From Tribonema minus (lineage: Eukaryota; Sar; Xanthophyceae; Tribonematales; Tribonemataceae), in assembly GCA_017506865.1 (NCBI GenBank), contig JAFCMP010000125.1, positions 124,001-188,000 of the forward strand: a stretch of DNA of 64,000 bases, written 5' to 3'. The notes beneath the pieces are model-generated. The model ran no database searches. It worked only from the letters and a program-made list of their open reading frames with translations, and was not told the origin of the DNA. Made by a program: the position numbers and the translations under genes. Within the stretch, counting starts at the first letter, position 1; each line of letters starts with the position of its first letter. Positions 10,392 through 23,754 of this stretch are shown here, piece after piece.

Positions 10392-12188
10392 AGGGCGACG
10401 CAGTATGTTCCGCTGCTGAAGCGTTGGGTGCTGGCGTTTGTAGTCCCGGATGACATGTACATAACATACCCTTGGCAAAGGTGGTCCGGCAAGCTGTCAC
10501 AGACGCAATCGCCATTGGTTCGACAGTGTCAGCAGTGGGCGCTTCAAATTGTTGTTGCTGCGCCTCCCTCTTCCTGAATGCATATATGAGTATTAGAATT
10601 ACATGTATATAAATCACAAGTACACTACATGCAGCTGGCCATCTAAGAGCAACATTTTTTTGCTGTTGCTTGCATGCACTTCATGGTCTTTCTCTGCCGC
10701 CCACAGTAAGGTATAGTCGCCTGTATCAGACTCTTGGTGCTCGCCTATAAGACTCTCGGTGCTCGCCTATAAGCATTCTTGTGCTGTAGTTGAGATTAAC
10801 ACTCGACCTGGCATGTCACGACGGTGCGTTCATGTGCAATGTGCGGGACGTGCAAAGGTCGCCGTGTTGCGCTTGCTGCCATTTCATCAGTATGACAGCG
10901 GACAACATGGCAGAACCGCAGAAGCTCTAGAGTGCGCATTGGGGTCGACCATGCCAGCACCGGACACATTTGACTGAAAGCAATGGGTGCATTTGCTTCA
11001 GTCCATTAGCGCAGTTGTGCACTACATACAATCCTAGCTTGCCCATGACGCTGTCGCACCCATGGGATATTCCTAGAGTGCATGACGTGTACATAATGCC
11101 ATAGTATACGCCCCTCCAGCAACCATCTAGCGTCTGGACCATGCATCAATGATGCATGCACTTCTTCTTGTTGAAATTTTCGCTCAGGGCGCGAAAACAC
11201 CCAGAGGTCCCTGTTGTAGGTTGGCCATGCATGCATGCGTCGCCGCCATTGTGAGCAAAAGATGCACGTGACTCTTCCGTGCCCAGCAGAAAGTTTGCAG
11301 TGCAAGACACGCGAGCTACCCCCTGCAGTGGCTACATGGTAGGTGCAACGAGGAGGGGTTTGGTGTCAAGGGACACGTTGGTGCGACTGACAAAGCGGTG
11401 CATTGGAAGCGCAGAAGGTGTTGATCATGCCAGAGCCGCTCAACCAAATATGACCAATGGCACTTGCTGCACTATTTGAGCAGACTGATGCATCTACACA
11501 ACTGATGCATTGCACAAAGTTCAGCCACTGCCATAGCCGCATGTATATATATATATATATATACTTCTGAAGTATATATTAATACCAAACTACAAACAAG
11601 CACATATCACCTTTCAATAGTATTGCAGGGCACAAAAAACGAAACGATGTATTAGGGCATGCACGTATGCTGTTCCAGCTCTGCGAATCAGCGAACGACT
11701 GTTCCAGCTCTGTGAAACAGCGCACAATCTCTCTGCCTGCGTGACGCAGCCAAAGCAACTGTTCCGTCTGCGCGAAACAGCCATGGCTGTTCCAGCTCCG
11801 TGAAACAGCCCACCACTTGAATGTGTTGGGGTGCCCGTGTGCTCCGCGTAGCGCGCTTGAACACACGACCGCGGCCCCACAAATGTGAAACGCCCAGCGT
11901 AGCCTACACCCCCCCCCCCCCTCAAATCCCCCGCACCTCATCCAGCCTCTCTGTAAGTACCGAACAGGCCGTACGCGTCGAGTTGTACCTACCAGTAACT
12001 CTTGGTCGAATGTCTTGACGCCCTAAGTCACCAGTGTTGCTACACGCCGTAGGTCACAGTCTCGCTAATGTACCCAGCAAAAGATTGAACTGTGAACGAT
12101 GCGCCGTTTGGCGCCGCACGTGCGGCCCCCGCCCGCTGCGCACGCGGTGCGTTGCAGCAGCAGCGCTCAGCGCAGCACCCCCCCTCTC
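10392..12188. other. gap with short repeats
   Basis: No gene is supported. It holds a near-perfect tandem duplication of about 22 bases at 10728-10771, an (AT)n run at 11542-11562 leading into a palindrome, one copy of the dispersed GCTCAGGGCGCGAAAA element (11171-11210), a cluster of four hairpin-like CTGTTCC...GAAACAG repeats (11669-11809), and a poly-C run at about 11911. Confidence 0.6.
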
Positions 12189-15100
12189 TTAGAACGGGAA
12201 GACGGTAGGCAGCAGGAGGACCGCCACCACCGCGTAGATGATCGACAGCGGCAGGCCATACTTTGCGAAGTCCAGGAACGAGTAGCCGCCGGGGGCCCAC
12301 ACCATGGTGTTCGTCTGGTAACCTGATGACACGGAGCAGGGGGGGCAGGGGGGGCGCGAGCGGAGAGGAGGGCAAGTCAGGGGGGCTGTGGTCCGGCCGA
12401 CCGTTGTCCATGGTGTTTATCTGTTGACATGATGATGTCTTTGATGTGAGAGAGGCGGGGAAGAAGTTCAGAGGGGTGTTGTCCAAGCGCCCCTCTTCGC
12501 CATCAGTGCTCAGCCATGCATCACATGCACACATTGATTTCTTGAGGACGCAACGACAAGTTTGTAGTATGCTCTGGTGACTGGTGCCAAGCGCGCGGTC
12601 CAGCTCACAAGCGGACACGGCAGCACTAGATAGCTTCTGGTATAGCAATAGCAGACTCTGCTCGAAAAACGTTGCCATCGCTTCAGCTTGAAAAAGTTGA
12701 TCCCTCAAGAACATGCAGAAGCCCGACTGCTTTCTTTGAGCGCGGGCAAGCATTAGAAGAAGTCTGGCACGCTGTCAAAGACGAGTACAGCTCGTGCAGA
12801 GCGCTGGGGCTGTGTGTTGCACCAACAGTGCCGCGGACGCTGTCATAGCAATGGGGGCTCTGCGTCAGATGCTCGTCTGCACCATACCATTTACAAATCC
12901 ATGCAAGAATGCAATCATCATGGCGTAGGCAACAATGAGCACTATCATGCCGAACGGCTCGGCCAGCGAAGCGCAAGCGCGCCACTGCCATGGCCGAAAA
13001 AGCCTCGTCGCCTGACGATCACACACGATGCCCCCCTTTTTGTGGCAGCGCTCACCGATGGGCGTGATGAAACTGGCGGAGGCGGCGATCAGCACGGCCA
13101 TGTAGAAGGGCTTGGGGCTGACGTCCAGCGCCTTGGCGATGCTCAGCGCCAGGGGCACGCCGATGGCGGCTGCGGCATTGTTTGTGACGATCTGGAATGC
13201 ACAAGACGGAAAGAGAAAGGGAGGGGGCTGAGTGTGGGGTGTTGGTGCTGCACAAGCACAGCCTTGACACATGCAGGCTCGCTCCATGGCACTGACGATA
13301 CTGTCCCACCTGAGTTGCTAGTATTTGGGTCATGCGCATGGTTGCATTGCCATTGTGCAGTCGCAGGTGGCAAAGTGACACGGCAGTGACGGCCGCGTCT
13401 TCACCGCTTACACTGGCCTGCAGCTGACGCGCCGCCACTCATCTTGGTAATGAATACGCGCCGAGGTTCATCCGGGTGATGAACATGGCAGAAGAGCTCG
13501 GAACAGCGTGGAACAGCGGCTTAGCCTCCCTTTGGCGGTGGCTAAGCCTAGCCCTAACTAACCCCGCCGCCAACCGCAACCCTAGCCCTGAAATGCTGCT
13601 GCTCGCCTCGGCGATGGACATGGTGACGGCGTAAAGACAGATCAGCACAGACCAGGAGCTCAGACACCCTTCACCTCTGTCCAGGCCCAACTTCAACGTA
13701 CCCAATGATCCTAAACCCTAGCCGCTGCCCACCCCTGTGATGAACATGGTGACGGCGTGCAGGCAGAACAGAGCGGACCAAGGCCCCCCTCGGCACTGGC
13801 TAAGTCCAACTCTAACCCAGCAACAATAATCCTAACCCTAGCCGCTGCTCACCTCAGTGATGAACATGGTGACGGCGTACAGGCAGAACAGCGCGGACCA
13901 GGGGCTCAGCCCGCCCTCCGCGATGGCGTCGCCCACGTAGTCCGCCAGCCCCGAGTTCTCCATGGACTTGGAGAGCCCGATGGCGCTGCCGATGAGGAGC
14001 AGCAGCGCCCAGTCGACGTAGCCGACGGCCTTCTTGGCGCTGATGCAGCCCGTCACGAGCAAGACGCCGATCGCTGCCATGGCCGCCTGCGCAGGGGGGT
14101 TGGTAATTATGAGGGGGGGGGGGGGGGGGGGTAGGGGGGTAGGGTTAGGGTTGGGGTTGGGGGGGGGGGGGGGGGGGTTGAGACACGCAGCAGCACTCTT
14201 GTTGCTTGAACAAGTACCGCATGAGGGGGGCATGTATCTGGCGGAGCAATGTGAGTGTCTGTGTGAGCATCAAAGGCTTTCATGGCGCAAACGCTGCTGT
14301 ACGTGACCGGGACATTGCACGCTGCTGCTGCGTGCAACGAGACCTGCTGACAGCAGGGACCTTTAAATCCAGTACAATGGAGATTGCTGCACTACAGGGT
14401 GGCCCTTTTGCAGCTACCGCTGGTAGAAACTGCTGCCGTGCGGCAGAAAGGGGGGGCGCTGAGGCAAGAGTGACCATGGTGCGGAGCACCATGTAAAACA
14501 TTCGCATGCGATGGCGCAGCAACCCATCGCTTCGCGCGAGCGCACAACAGCAGCGCTCCGGCAGCAGTTTGTGCAGCCTGCTTCCTGCCATACTGACCAC
14601 AGCAGTGCGCAAACGACCACGCCCGGACGCTAGAACCGCTGCGCCAACGGTGTCAACAGCCAGAGAACGCACTCCCGCGCCATCGTCATGCATTGCGATC
14701 AGAGCCCGCTGAGCCGTGAAGGCCGGGCTCGGGGTTTGCGGCGGTGCGACCTTTCAAAGTAGCGTTGGGGCCGCGCGCCTCACCTGCACCATGTCGGCCT
14801 GCTTGGAGGTGACCCACGCGAGCATGCCCGCGAAGATGAGGAGCGGCAGGTAGTCGCGCCAGCGGTTGGCGCGCGGCACGGCGCCGACGCGCGACGTCAC
14901 AAAGAAGTCGCCGCTCACGCAGTGGTCGACGCCCCAGCGCGTCTCGAACTGCGCGGGGGCGGCGCGGGGGCAGGCGGCACGCGCATGCGCGAGAGACGTA
15001 ACGGCAGCGGCGGTGAGCCGAGACAAGGCAGGGCGCGGCGGTGTGCGGTGATGCGCGGCAGAGTTCAATAATGACGCATACGAGGCAGCATGTGGCAGTG

Positions 15101-18100
15101 CTCAGCGGATGCGCGACTGCCACGCACACGGGGTGGTGATCGCCCCGGTTCGCCTCATCGCGCGGCGATGAGCGCGCATCATGTCATCACGACTGGATGG
15201 GCCTGTGCTGCATGTCAAATGTGCGTCAGCGGTTTCCCACGTGCCTCAGAGCTCAGAAGTTGCAACAGCGCTCAGCACAGTGCACACCAGTGATCAACAG
15301 TATGTAACAGACTTCAGCGCGCCGGCCGCCAGCAGCAGCGTGACTGCGTGATCTCAGCATGAGCAGCGCAGGCCAACCTCGCGAGCGCGCAGCTGCAAAG
15401 CGACGCCAGCGCGACTACGTGCAGCCGCCCAACTGCACTCACCAGAGCAACCGCTGCAGTGGCTTGGCGCTACGTCTCCGCCACCAAGGCGTGTCCAAGA
15501 GGTTACGACAAACCTGCCGCTGTGCATCGCTCAACCCCCCCCCCCCCCCCCCCCCTCGTGCTGTGACTCTCCACAATCGACTGGGACGGTACTTTGTATT
15601 TGACTGTTGCTGGCAGGCTTTGCATTAGCCAACTGAGCTCGTTCGCGCACCGACCAGGTACTGACACCAAGTGCTGTGTTTACTTACTCTTGAGGGGCGG
15701 AAACCCTACATGGTTCAGCTTCACATCAACCAACCAAGCGTACTCGTGCGTCAAGCGAGCACTGCCACCAAGTACTCTGTCCACTTTCGCTTCGCTTGAG
15801 GGGCGGAGACCCTACGCGGTCAGGTCACACTCACGTCGTCCTTGGCGAGCAGCAGCACGGTGTCGCCGACGTGTATGGGCTCGTTGGCGCGCACGTCCGC
15901 GCTCTCCAGGCTGGCCTTGATGTCGTCCGCAAAGTCCTCCGCCGCGGCGGACGTGTTGAGGCGGCGCACCGCGATCACGTTGGCGCCGTAGCTGCACGCG
16001 GGACAAGCGTCATCATGGCTTAGTTAGGCTTGAAGGCTGGGGTTGGGTGGAGGGTTACAGATACCATGGGCCCCAGTGCTGCAGCGCGCAATGTCGCGCA
16101 GATGTGACGTGAAGCTTAAAGCGATGTCCACAAGCCTGCTGTCCGAATCGCCGTTGGATGCGGCTTGGTGGGGATGAGGCGCTTGACGTCCGCCACACCG
16201 GTGCCAGTGGGTGCGAGCGCGCGCTCAGCTTGAAGTGAGAGGCAAAGCACCGGTTAATGGAATGCAGAGCGCAGATGTTCAAATGACGCGCCCAGGGTGC
16301 GCAGATCCCGCGGGTAATGGCCGTCGAGTCGGCGAGCGCAGCGGCAGCCTTGTGCGGCGCGGGCTCGCTGACAGCAGCCCACAATGGACGCATGGAAGGC
16401 ACTACAGCTAGCGCGCATAGGGCGGTGCATCGCCTGTTAAGCGCGCGCATTGACGTGCTGGTGCTGTGCTATGACCAGTCGCGGCAGCGCCGCGCCCGCG
16501 GCAGCTGCGCCGCGGCAGTGCTGCAGAGGAGCACGGCGCAGCAGCGCGGCAGTGCTGCGCACTCGCAGACGCAGACCGCCACGCTCAGATCGCCGCAAGC
16601 ACGCTGCAGCTGCTCACACTTGTCGACAACGGAAAACTTGCTGTCAGCCGCACACTCCTGTGGCTTATGGGTAAGAAGTTCCGTGCTCACGCATGCAGAC
16701 ACGCAATTCCCTTGTGCTCTGTCTGTTCAAAGCTACCAGTGAGCGCGTCAAGACAGTGTTATAACGCGCAAGTGTCGGCAACCTGATCAATGAAATCTTT
16801 CTGCCGAGAAGGTGTTGATCTCAAAGCAACGACCAACCTATTCTCCGAGTCAGCACCGTCTCCGGAATTAGACCAGCGCGCTGATCTCGATGCCGATGCC
16901 GATGCGCGGTCCGACCAAACAACTTGAAGTCAGCGCGGCGGCGACGCACCTGTCCTGGAAATTGGCGCGCAGCTCGCCGACGCTCTTCCCGATGAACTTG
17001 TTGTTGGAGCCGAGCACTGCCTCGACAAACTCGGTGCCGCGCCCCGGCAAGTCCACGGCCATGACGTCCAGCACCTTGATGCCCTTAATAGGCTTGGCGA
17101 CGGTGCTGACCTGGAGGTCGAGCATCGCCGGCAGGGGGCACGCCAGGAAGATGATGTCCCCCGCCTGGATGGGCTCGACGGGCGAGACGGGGTAGATGTC
17201 CACGTAGCTGCGGCAGCGAGCGCAGAGTTGAAGTTGAAGTGGGTGAGGTGGCGAGGGGGTGCCGCCAGGCGCGAGGACGGAGGTGTGGGGTGGTGGTGGG
17301 GGGGCGGGGGGGGGGGGGCAAGAAGAGGACTCGGATGTGTACCGCACCAAGTACGTTCAAGTGGAGCACTGCCAGTCGCCGCACAAACACTTGCTAAGAT
17401 GCAATACATTGGAGTACTTGATGGATACTACTGTTGCAATGCATGAGGGCACAATCACATGTGACATTGGCGCGCAAGGAGGGGGGGGGGGGGGGTTGAT
17501 GATGCGGAAAAGATGCAGTGCAGCTGGGGTCTCCGGCCTGCTCCTTTGATGCGGTCGGCTCAAGTCGATACATAGGCCTTCATGCATGCACGGTGCGTGA
17601 AGCTGCCGGCGGCGCCTCTGTCAGGACAAGCTTTGGGGCGCACACTTACGTCATGCATGGTATCAGATGGCGCGTAGCGCCATCATCGTTGTCATGATGA
17701 ACCGGAAAGCTACAGCTGAGAAGTGATTGCTGCGCAAACTACGGCACTCACTTGCCCGCAGCACACTCAGCTGGTCCTACGCCTTTATCGTCAACTTTAA
17801 TGAGCTTTTCACGGATCGCTATGGTCTACATGTGTCGCAAACGTCAAGTTGGCCGTACTTGGTAAAGCGCAGGCGGTCTTCAGACAGCACTCACTTGCCC
17901 TGCGGCGACTCCACCGACACAGACTTGGTGATGCTGGATGGCGCGGCAGTTACGGCAGAGCTCTTGCTGTCCAGGTCCCCCTTCTTGCCCCAGAGCCCCC
18001 CCTGTCGCACAATGCAGTCGCAGCGCGGAGACCCATGACATGAGTCAGTATAAGCGGGTAATCAAGTAGGCATGGACACAAGTGCCAGCAACCTGAGTCA

Positions 18101-21100
18101 TGCTCTGGCGCCATGGTGCCCCCCATATGCGTTGTGAAGCTATCCATTGTCGCTATGAAGCCGACCGCCAGTGTTGCAGTAGTTGCAGCCACCCAGGTCT
18201 TGGGAGCAAGCGCACACAAGGCCGCTCATAAATGCGCGTGGTGTTCAGCTGTACGAGTTCCGCTGCAAACTGCTTGAGTTTCTTTGGGTTCAAGCCTTAG
18301 CAAATGCACGTTCACGAGCGCGCATGGTCATGCCGGCAGGGTATGCTCGCATCGGTGGGCGCACAGAAACCGGATGACTGGGGCCCTGCCAATGACGCAA
18401 TCATGATGTCAACGCAAGCGTACAACAACCCCAAGTCATGAGCCTCCTTTTGCCAGCAATGTCCGTAAACGAAAGCTACGCTCAGCGCTGCGGCGCGCGT
18501 GCGTTCGCGCTCACCTTGGTGACCTTGTAGAAGTTGGACGTCTGCGTCTTGAGCGCGCTGGACTGGCCGAACACGTCGCCGGTGTAGGGGCGGCGGATCT
18601 TCACCAGGAGCTCGAGCGGCACCTGCGCACCATCGTGCAAAGCAGAAGAGGAAGGCGTTGGCGTGATGCGATGCAGTAGCGGGACGTACTTCTACATAGT
18701 AGTCAAATGATCCCGCCGGCCAAGCCCAGGGGTAGACTTTCCGTTGTCGCTAGTGGATGGTAACGCGATCAACACCACAGTACAGATTGTGCGATGCTGT
18801 GCAATCAAGCTGTGGCGAGGACGGTTACTGGCACAGGTGCCTTCTTTGTGAGGTAATAAATAGATGCACAGATCTTGAGGGGCCAGGCGCACTAATTGCG
18901 GGGACGTATGGCAGCGGTGCTGTGCGCCGCTGATACACCGTGTGGCACTCATGTGCACCATGGTGCAGACTGAGTGCATTCCAGTGTAAGGCATGGGTGC
19001 AGCAACACTGCATGCACACGCGTGCAGTCGCTTGCACATGCCTGCAATGTGAGAGTCTTGCCCCTGGCGTGATGCACGTGACACCATCATGACGTACGCG
19101 TTCACGGTGGCACTCACATTCAGGTTGGCGGTGAGGAGGGTGATAGGCTTGCCGATCATTGGGCAGTCTGGCTCCACCTGAGGAGGCGGCACGAGTGACA
19201 GACACAGGCACCGCGTGTCACTTGTGGCGTTGCCAGTGGGCCCAGGGCTGGCAGGCATTGGCGGCGGCGGACTTACGGCGGGTCACGCGCGCCAAGCAGT
19301 AGCGCTTGCGCTGCGGCGGACAAATTGTTGCGAGCAAGACGTGACCATCATGATGTTATGCAAGCCTGCGCTGGCGAACTACTGCTGTAAACAAGATGGC
19401 GGTTTCACAGCAGGATGCATCCAGTTTGACCGAGGTCGCAGCGGCGCAACGCAGCTGTGCCTGCGGCGTCACACCATGGCGTCCCCTGCCTACTTCAACT
19501 GCTGGCAGCGACGCACCTCAATCTCGGTGAGCAGGTCCTTGGTGCGGTCGCGCACGAGCCGGAACAGGCCGCCGTTCCGCGGCAGTATGCGCACGGCAAA
19601 GACGGCCGTGAAGACGATGCAGAGGAGGCCCGCGGGGCCGGCCACGTACGCGGGCTCGAAGAAGCCGATGGGCGGCTCGCCGTTGTCGGTGACGAGGCCG
19701 TCCACGACCAGGTTGGTCGAGGTGCCTGGCGACGCGTGCGCGCGGACAAGCGGCAGCGGAGCGGGCGATGAGTCAGAGGAGGTGAGCGCTGCTGTCAGAC
19801 ACAGTGCACGGCGTGCGCGACGTGGCGTCGAGCGCGTGGATGTGATGGCGGCGGAAGCGTGGGGGCGCCCGGCCGGTGGCGCGCCGCGCCCCCCCGCGTC
19901 GTTGCAACAGTCACGGTGAACATGCAGAGACTCTATCAAGCACCAAGGCACCTCAGCTGCCGCGCATTGAGGTGCAGGCATGCTCACAATCATTGTGAGC
20001 ATGATGCCAGTGGTTTGTTGCCACTGCGGTGCATCAGCGCACGGCTGCGGGCACACAAACTTTGAACGCTTGAAGCGTGCACAAGCACGGCGGCTCCTCG
20101 TCGCCCTTTTGTCTGCGTGCTGGCAACAGGCTGAGCGCTGCAACTTGAATGATTGACCTGGAGATTTCCAACCCTTAGTATTCACTGCACGTCAGCTGGC
20201 AAATGTACGATATGCGATACCTGCAACAGCTGAGCTACTGCAGCGTTGGACTCTCAGGCCGTGGGGCTTAGAGTAGTACTGGTACTACAAGTACTACTAC
20301 AGACTGTAGGTGTCGTTGTCTGCTTATTGGCGGGTCGCACCACGCACCGATCATGGTGAGCAGCCCGCCCATGGTGACGGCGTGGCACATGGGCATGAGG
20401 AACGTGGACGCCGCGAAGCCGCGCATGCGCGCCCAGTCCTTGATGATGGGTATGAAGAGCGCGACGAGCGGCGTGTTGTTGAACCACGCCGAGAGGAAGA
20501 AGACGAGCAGGCACACGCGCACCATGCCGATGTGCTCGCTCGAGCGGAAGCCAAAGACGTGGCGCGCGATCCTGTCGACGACGCCCGTCTTCTCGACCGC
20601 CTTGACCTGGGCGCGCGTGAAGGGGGAGGGGGCGGGGGAGGGGCGGGGGCAGAGTAGCAAGGGGCGGTGGCGGGGGGCGAAGTGGGTGTCGGCACCGATG
20701 CAATAGTATTAGAATCCGGGTTCAACAGTTGTGTACTGGATTCAAGTTGTATAGATTCTGATGTAATCATAATTTACAGGCACCGTGACGCGCGGCGCAC
20801 AGTGCCCTGGCACACGCGGCAAATTTCGCAGTCGCATTATGTGCAAATGTGCACATCATGATCATCATCACAAAGCAGTGCCAGTGGCACTGTGCTTCCA
20901 AAGCGTCTGCTTCCCTATCTTCAAGGTAAAAGCTTCCATGTACTACTGTAACAGCCTGAGACTGAGTATGTTGACTAAGCACTGCACTCCAAGCGTTGTC
21001 ATGATGCAATGACAGCTGTACTTTTTATTAATTCTCGCTCAGGGCGCGAAAAAGCCCAGATGATTGGCATCTAGCTGTAAGGAATCTACATGTCGTATGA

Positions 21101-22070
21101 CAGTCTGAAAGTGGGCGCGAAAAAGCCCAGATGATTGGCGTCTAGCTGTAAGGAATCTACATGTCGTATGACAGTCTGAAAGTGTCGCAACGACAACCAC
21201 TCAAACAGCTGTACTTAGTAGTCTACTACTAGTAGTAGCCTAAGGCCTGCGCCGCAATAACTTGGGCAACGGCAGTGCATGCAGCATACATCAATCAGTA
21301 TTATGACAAATCTCAGGGAAACCGTTCACTGAGCAACAAGTTGTCGATCATTATGGTAAGAACTGCATTGCAGCAAGCCTTAGGGTCGGTTGAAGTCGTC
21401 TTAGAGCTGGCAATGCATGCACTGAGCAGGCGTACTACAGAAGCGCTGCCGTTGGCAGGTGAATGTTCGCACAACTAGCCAAATTGGATGTTTCAGATGG
21501 TCAGCAACACCTGCACAGAGCACAGCTGCCAGCTGCTGACATTTAATTCCAAGTTGATCCCGGACCGGAAATTCAATTTCTAAGTTCAACTTGTAAGAAT
21601 CTGCTGGCGCGGCAGGCGTTGACTTACCACCACGAACAGCGATCCCACCGCAAGCATTCCGGAGTTGGAGAATCCTTTCAGTGCTTCATCGAGGGAGAGT
21701 ATGCCAGCATTCCAGCAGAGAAGCCTGAACGCGCCAGCGCCGCCGTGGCGGCCCGGGGGTGGTCGGTCATCGTGCGCAACGAGCGAACCACGGTCAGTAT
21801 TGAACTTCAAGGCAAGGCGCGCACGATCTGACGCTGCTGCAGCAGTAGCAACCCCAAAGGCTGGTCGGCTGCACACTCAAGCACGGCACGCACACTGAAT
21901 CGAACTGGCTATGGCCGCATCAGATCTAACAGATCTTGCCAAACGCGATCATGAGGTACTCACATTGCGATGAACACCACTGTCTCTGGTGTCAGCAAAC
22001 CCACAACCAGTGTGATCAACATGCCGACGATGACCACCGCGACATAAGCCGTCTCCCACACGCTCCCCAT
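12189..22070 (-). CDS. SLT: SLC13/SLT-type sodium:sulfate (anion) symporter with RCK_C domains, 13 exons
   Basis: Exons on the minus strand: 21964-22070, 21628-21724, 20348-20606, 19517-19725, 19118-19177, 18515-18622, 17895-18001, 16950-17207, 15835-15991, 14784-14948, 13853-14086, 13056-13191 and 12189-12322. All phases agree and sum to 676 residues. The N-terminal half has membrane helices (AYVAVVIVGMLITLVVGLL) and the family segments GFSNSGMLAVGSLFVV, then WFNNTPLVALFIPII. Exons 4-9 hold soluble RCK_C (TrkA-C) domains (MIGKPITLL, then PVEPIQAGDIIFL, FIGKSVGELRANF, NEPIHVGDTVLLL). The C-terminal half returns to membrane helices with TEIVTNNAAAA and the closing TPIGYQTNTMVWAPGGY, hallmark segments of the DASS/SLC13 superfamily. 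This domain order matches the SLT/SAC1 group of algal sulfate transporters. A plasma-membrane sulfate carrier or sulfur sensor is the likely role. Other anions such as phosphate or arsenite cannot be excluded. Several introns carry decayed copies of exon ends. Confidence 0.93.
13439..13852 (-). repeat. three decayed tandem copies of the end of transporter exon 11
   Basis: Immediately after exon 11 the minus strand repeats the exon's last about 50 bases plus its donor region three times. Relative to TACGCCGTCACCATGTTCAT in the exon, the copies read TGCACGCCGTCACCATGTTC (near 13740-13775), TTTACGCCGTCACCATGTCC (near 13615-13645) and a more decayed CTCTTCTGCCATGTTCATCA (near 13470-13500). The first copy is also followed by the same GGCAGCGGCTAGGGTT sequence that follows the real donor. 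The copies drift further with distance from the exon. Confidence 0.85.
15663..15834. repeat. imperfect duplication next to transporter exon 9
   Basis: The sequence ACCAAGTGCTGTG...CTTGAGGGGCGGAAACCCTAC (15667-15710) recurs as ACCAAGTACTCTG...CTTGAGGGGCGGAGACCCTAC (15768-15814) about 100 bases away, just beyond the exon 9 donor. It is the same kind of local duplication seen beside exon 11. Confidence 0.7.
21042..21183. repeat. 71-base tandem duplication in a transporter intron
   Basis: Two copies (21042-21112 and 21113-21183) differ at one base (GGCATC versus GGCGTC). Each begins with the dispersed element GGGCGCGAAAAAGCCCAGAT, which is also found at 11171 and 32973. Confidence 0.95.
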
Positions 22071-23754
22071 GGTGTGTGCTGTTTGCGCCTTCGAGCTACG
22101 CGCGCGCTGGCCTCGGGCCGGGTGACCCCGTTTAAAGTACTAAGCGGGATGTGTGTGTGTGTGCAAGTGTGACTGCTGGTTGTCCCCCTCTTAGATGGCG
22201 CCATGTGCAGCAACTTCTCGTGGTGGTGCCACAAGCACGGTTCCGCCGGTTTAGAGAGCCGAGTTGCAGTTGCAGCTGTTCCCGGAGCTGTTCTCGGGAA
22301 CTGGTCACAAAGTTGAAGTTGCAAACTGCAGCAGACCGAACCCTAACCCTAACCCAGTCTAGTTACTGTCAGCAAAAGGCGCAAGCGTTCGCCGTGCGCG
22401 CCATCACAAATGATGTCAGCCGCGGCCGGCAACACGCAAAGATTCACACAGAAGTATGATTGCAATGCTAGCGAGAATTAGTCGTGTATGATAGCTGCTG
22501 CAGTAGCAGCACAACTGCTACTGCTTTCAAAGTAGGCTTGCACAAGCCTGCATTGACTATGCAGGTTGTCAGCTGCGGTTGTACACAAGAGCATCGATAA
22601 AAAAAACAGAGGATCAGGTGGACAGTGCTGTTGTGGAGCGGGAGATGCCACATTGCATGACATATGTGAGAGCATTGTGTCGTTTGACAAGACTCCTGTA
22701 GCACATGTTATATCGATCCCCAAAGTCTGCACTTTATGTGCCCTTAGCAAGAGCTGTTGAGAAGCACATGCTTGATTGGGGGGGTCTGTCTGTGGGGCGA
22801 CAGTCAATCAGTTGCTTTATGCAGTATTACCATCCGTGTGTGTGTGCAATTGCTGGCAAGGAGTTTGTAGTGGGTACGGTGGAGGGCGATATGCATGCTG
22901 TGCATGCTGCACCACAGTATTGAGAGGAGTTTTGTCGCCAGCAACCGACAACGTGGCCATTCCAACAGCCTCAAGTGCTATCTAACAAAAGTGCATATAC
23001 GGGCAGGGCCTCAAGACAAGCAAACTGTGGCGCATGTGCAAGGACTAATTCCACCTGCATGTGGCTCTCGTGCCGGATGCAGCCAAGGTATCACCTGCAG
23101 ATGGTCCAGATGACGTGCAGAAGTTGTATGACGGCTCAGACGGCTGTGGAATTGACCGCAAAGCTGACGGTGAGACCACTGCTGCCAATCCAGTTTCAAA
23201 CCGCCACCGTAACCCAGTTGTAAACCGAGAAGGCTTCCACTTGCTACAGCAACAGAGGTAATTAGACGAGACGAGGGTGCAATCGCATGTCGCAGCTGGA
23301 GGGTCGCTGCGGCAGCATCAACAAGCACGATGCGCTGGCGGTGACTGCGTGTAGCCTCATCCACGTACTGAATTTCATAGCTGCTGTGATCTGCAGTGCG
23401 CAGGTTCTTGATAAGACCACTGTGTGAAGCCGTCAGGTACTGCCGAGTTCAACAAATCTTCCTCCTTCATCTGCCGCAGCAACTGCTACTCTCTGGTTCA
23501 CCGAACAGCTGTAGAGGTAACGGTAACTGATTACTGCAGCCGTAGACTCCCGCGTGCTGATTTCGCTGTGCACTGCAGTATGCAGGCTCTTGGTAGGTTA
23601 AGACTCGCTAAAGCTGCCGTCACTTACTTTCTCCTTCTTCTGCCGCAGCGAGGTTGGCTCTGGCCTTGGTGTCGACGACACGTGTCCCAGGGTCTGTAGT
23701 TCAACAGCCGATTGAAGTTTTTTTGGGTAGGTTTTTGGGCAAGGAAGCCTCAGC
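22071..23754. other. intergenic region between transporter and GET4
   Basis: The two genes are divergent, so promoters of both should lie here. It contains an interstitial telomere-like run at 22341-22356 (ACCCTAACCCTAACCC), a GT microsatellite near 22150-22170 and several short open frames without family resemblance. Two look-alike acceptor stretches (CTTCATCTGCCGCAG at about 23466 and CTTCTTCTGCCGCAG at about 23635) suggest another local duplication. Confidence 0.45.

Noticed and set aside
16317-16742. Plus-strand open frame of 141 residues
   Set aside because: It lies wholly in an intron of the 13-exon transporter and has no features.
23011-23364. Possible exons between the transporter and GET4
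   Set aside because: Acceptor-like CTGCCGCAG sequences are present, but no phase-consistent chain or recognisable peptide came out.
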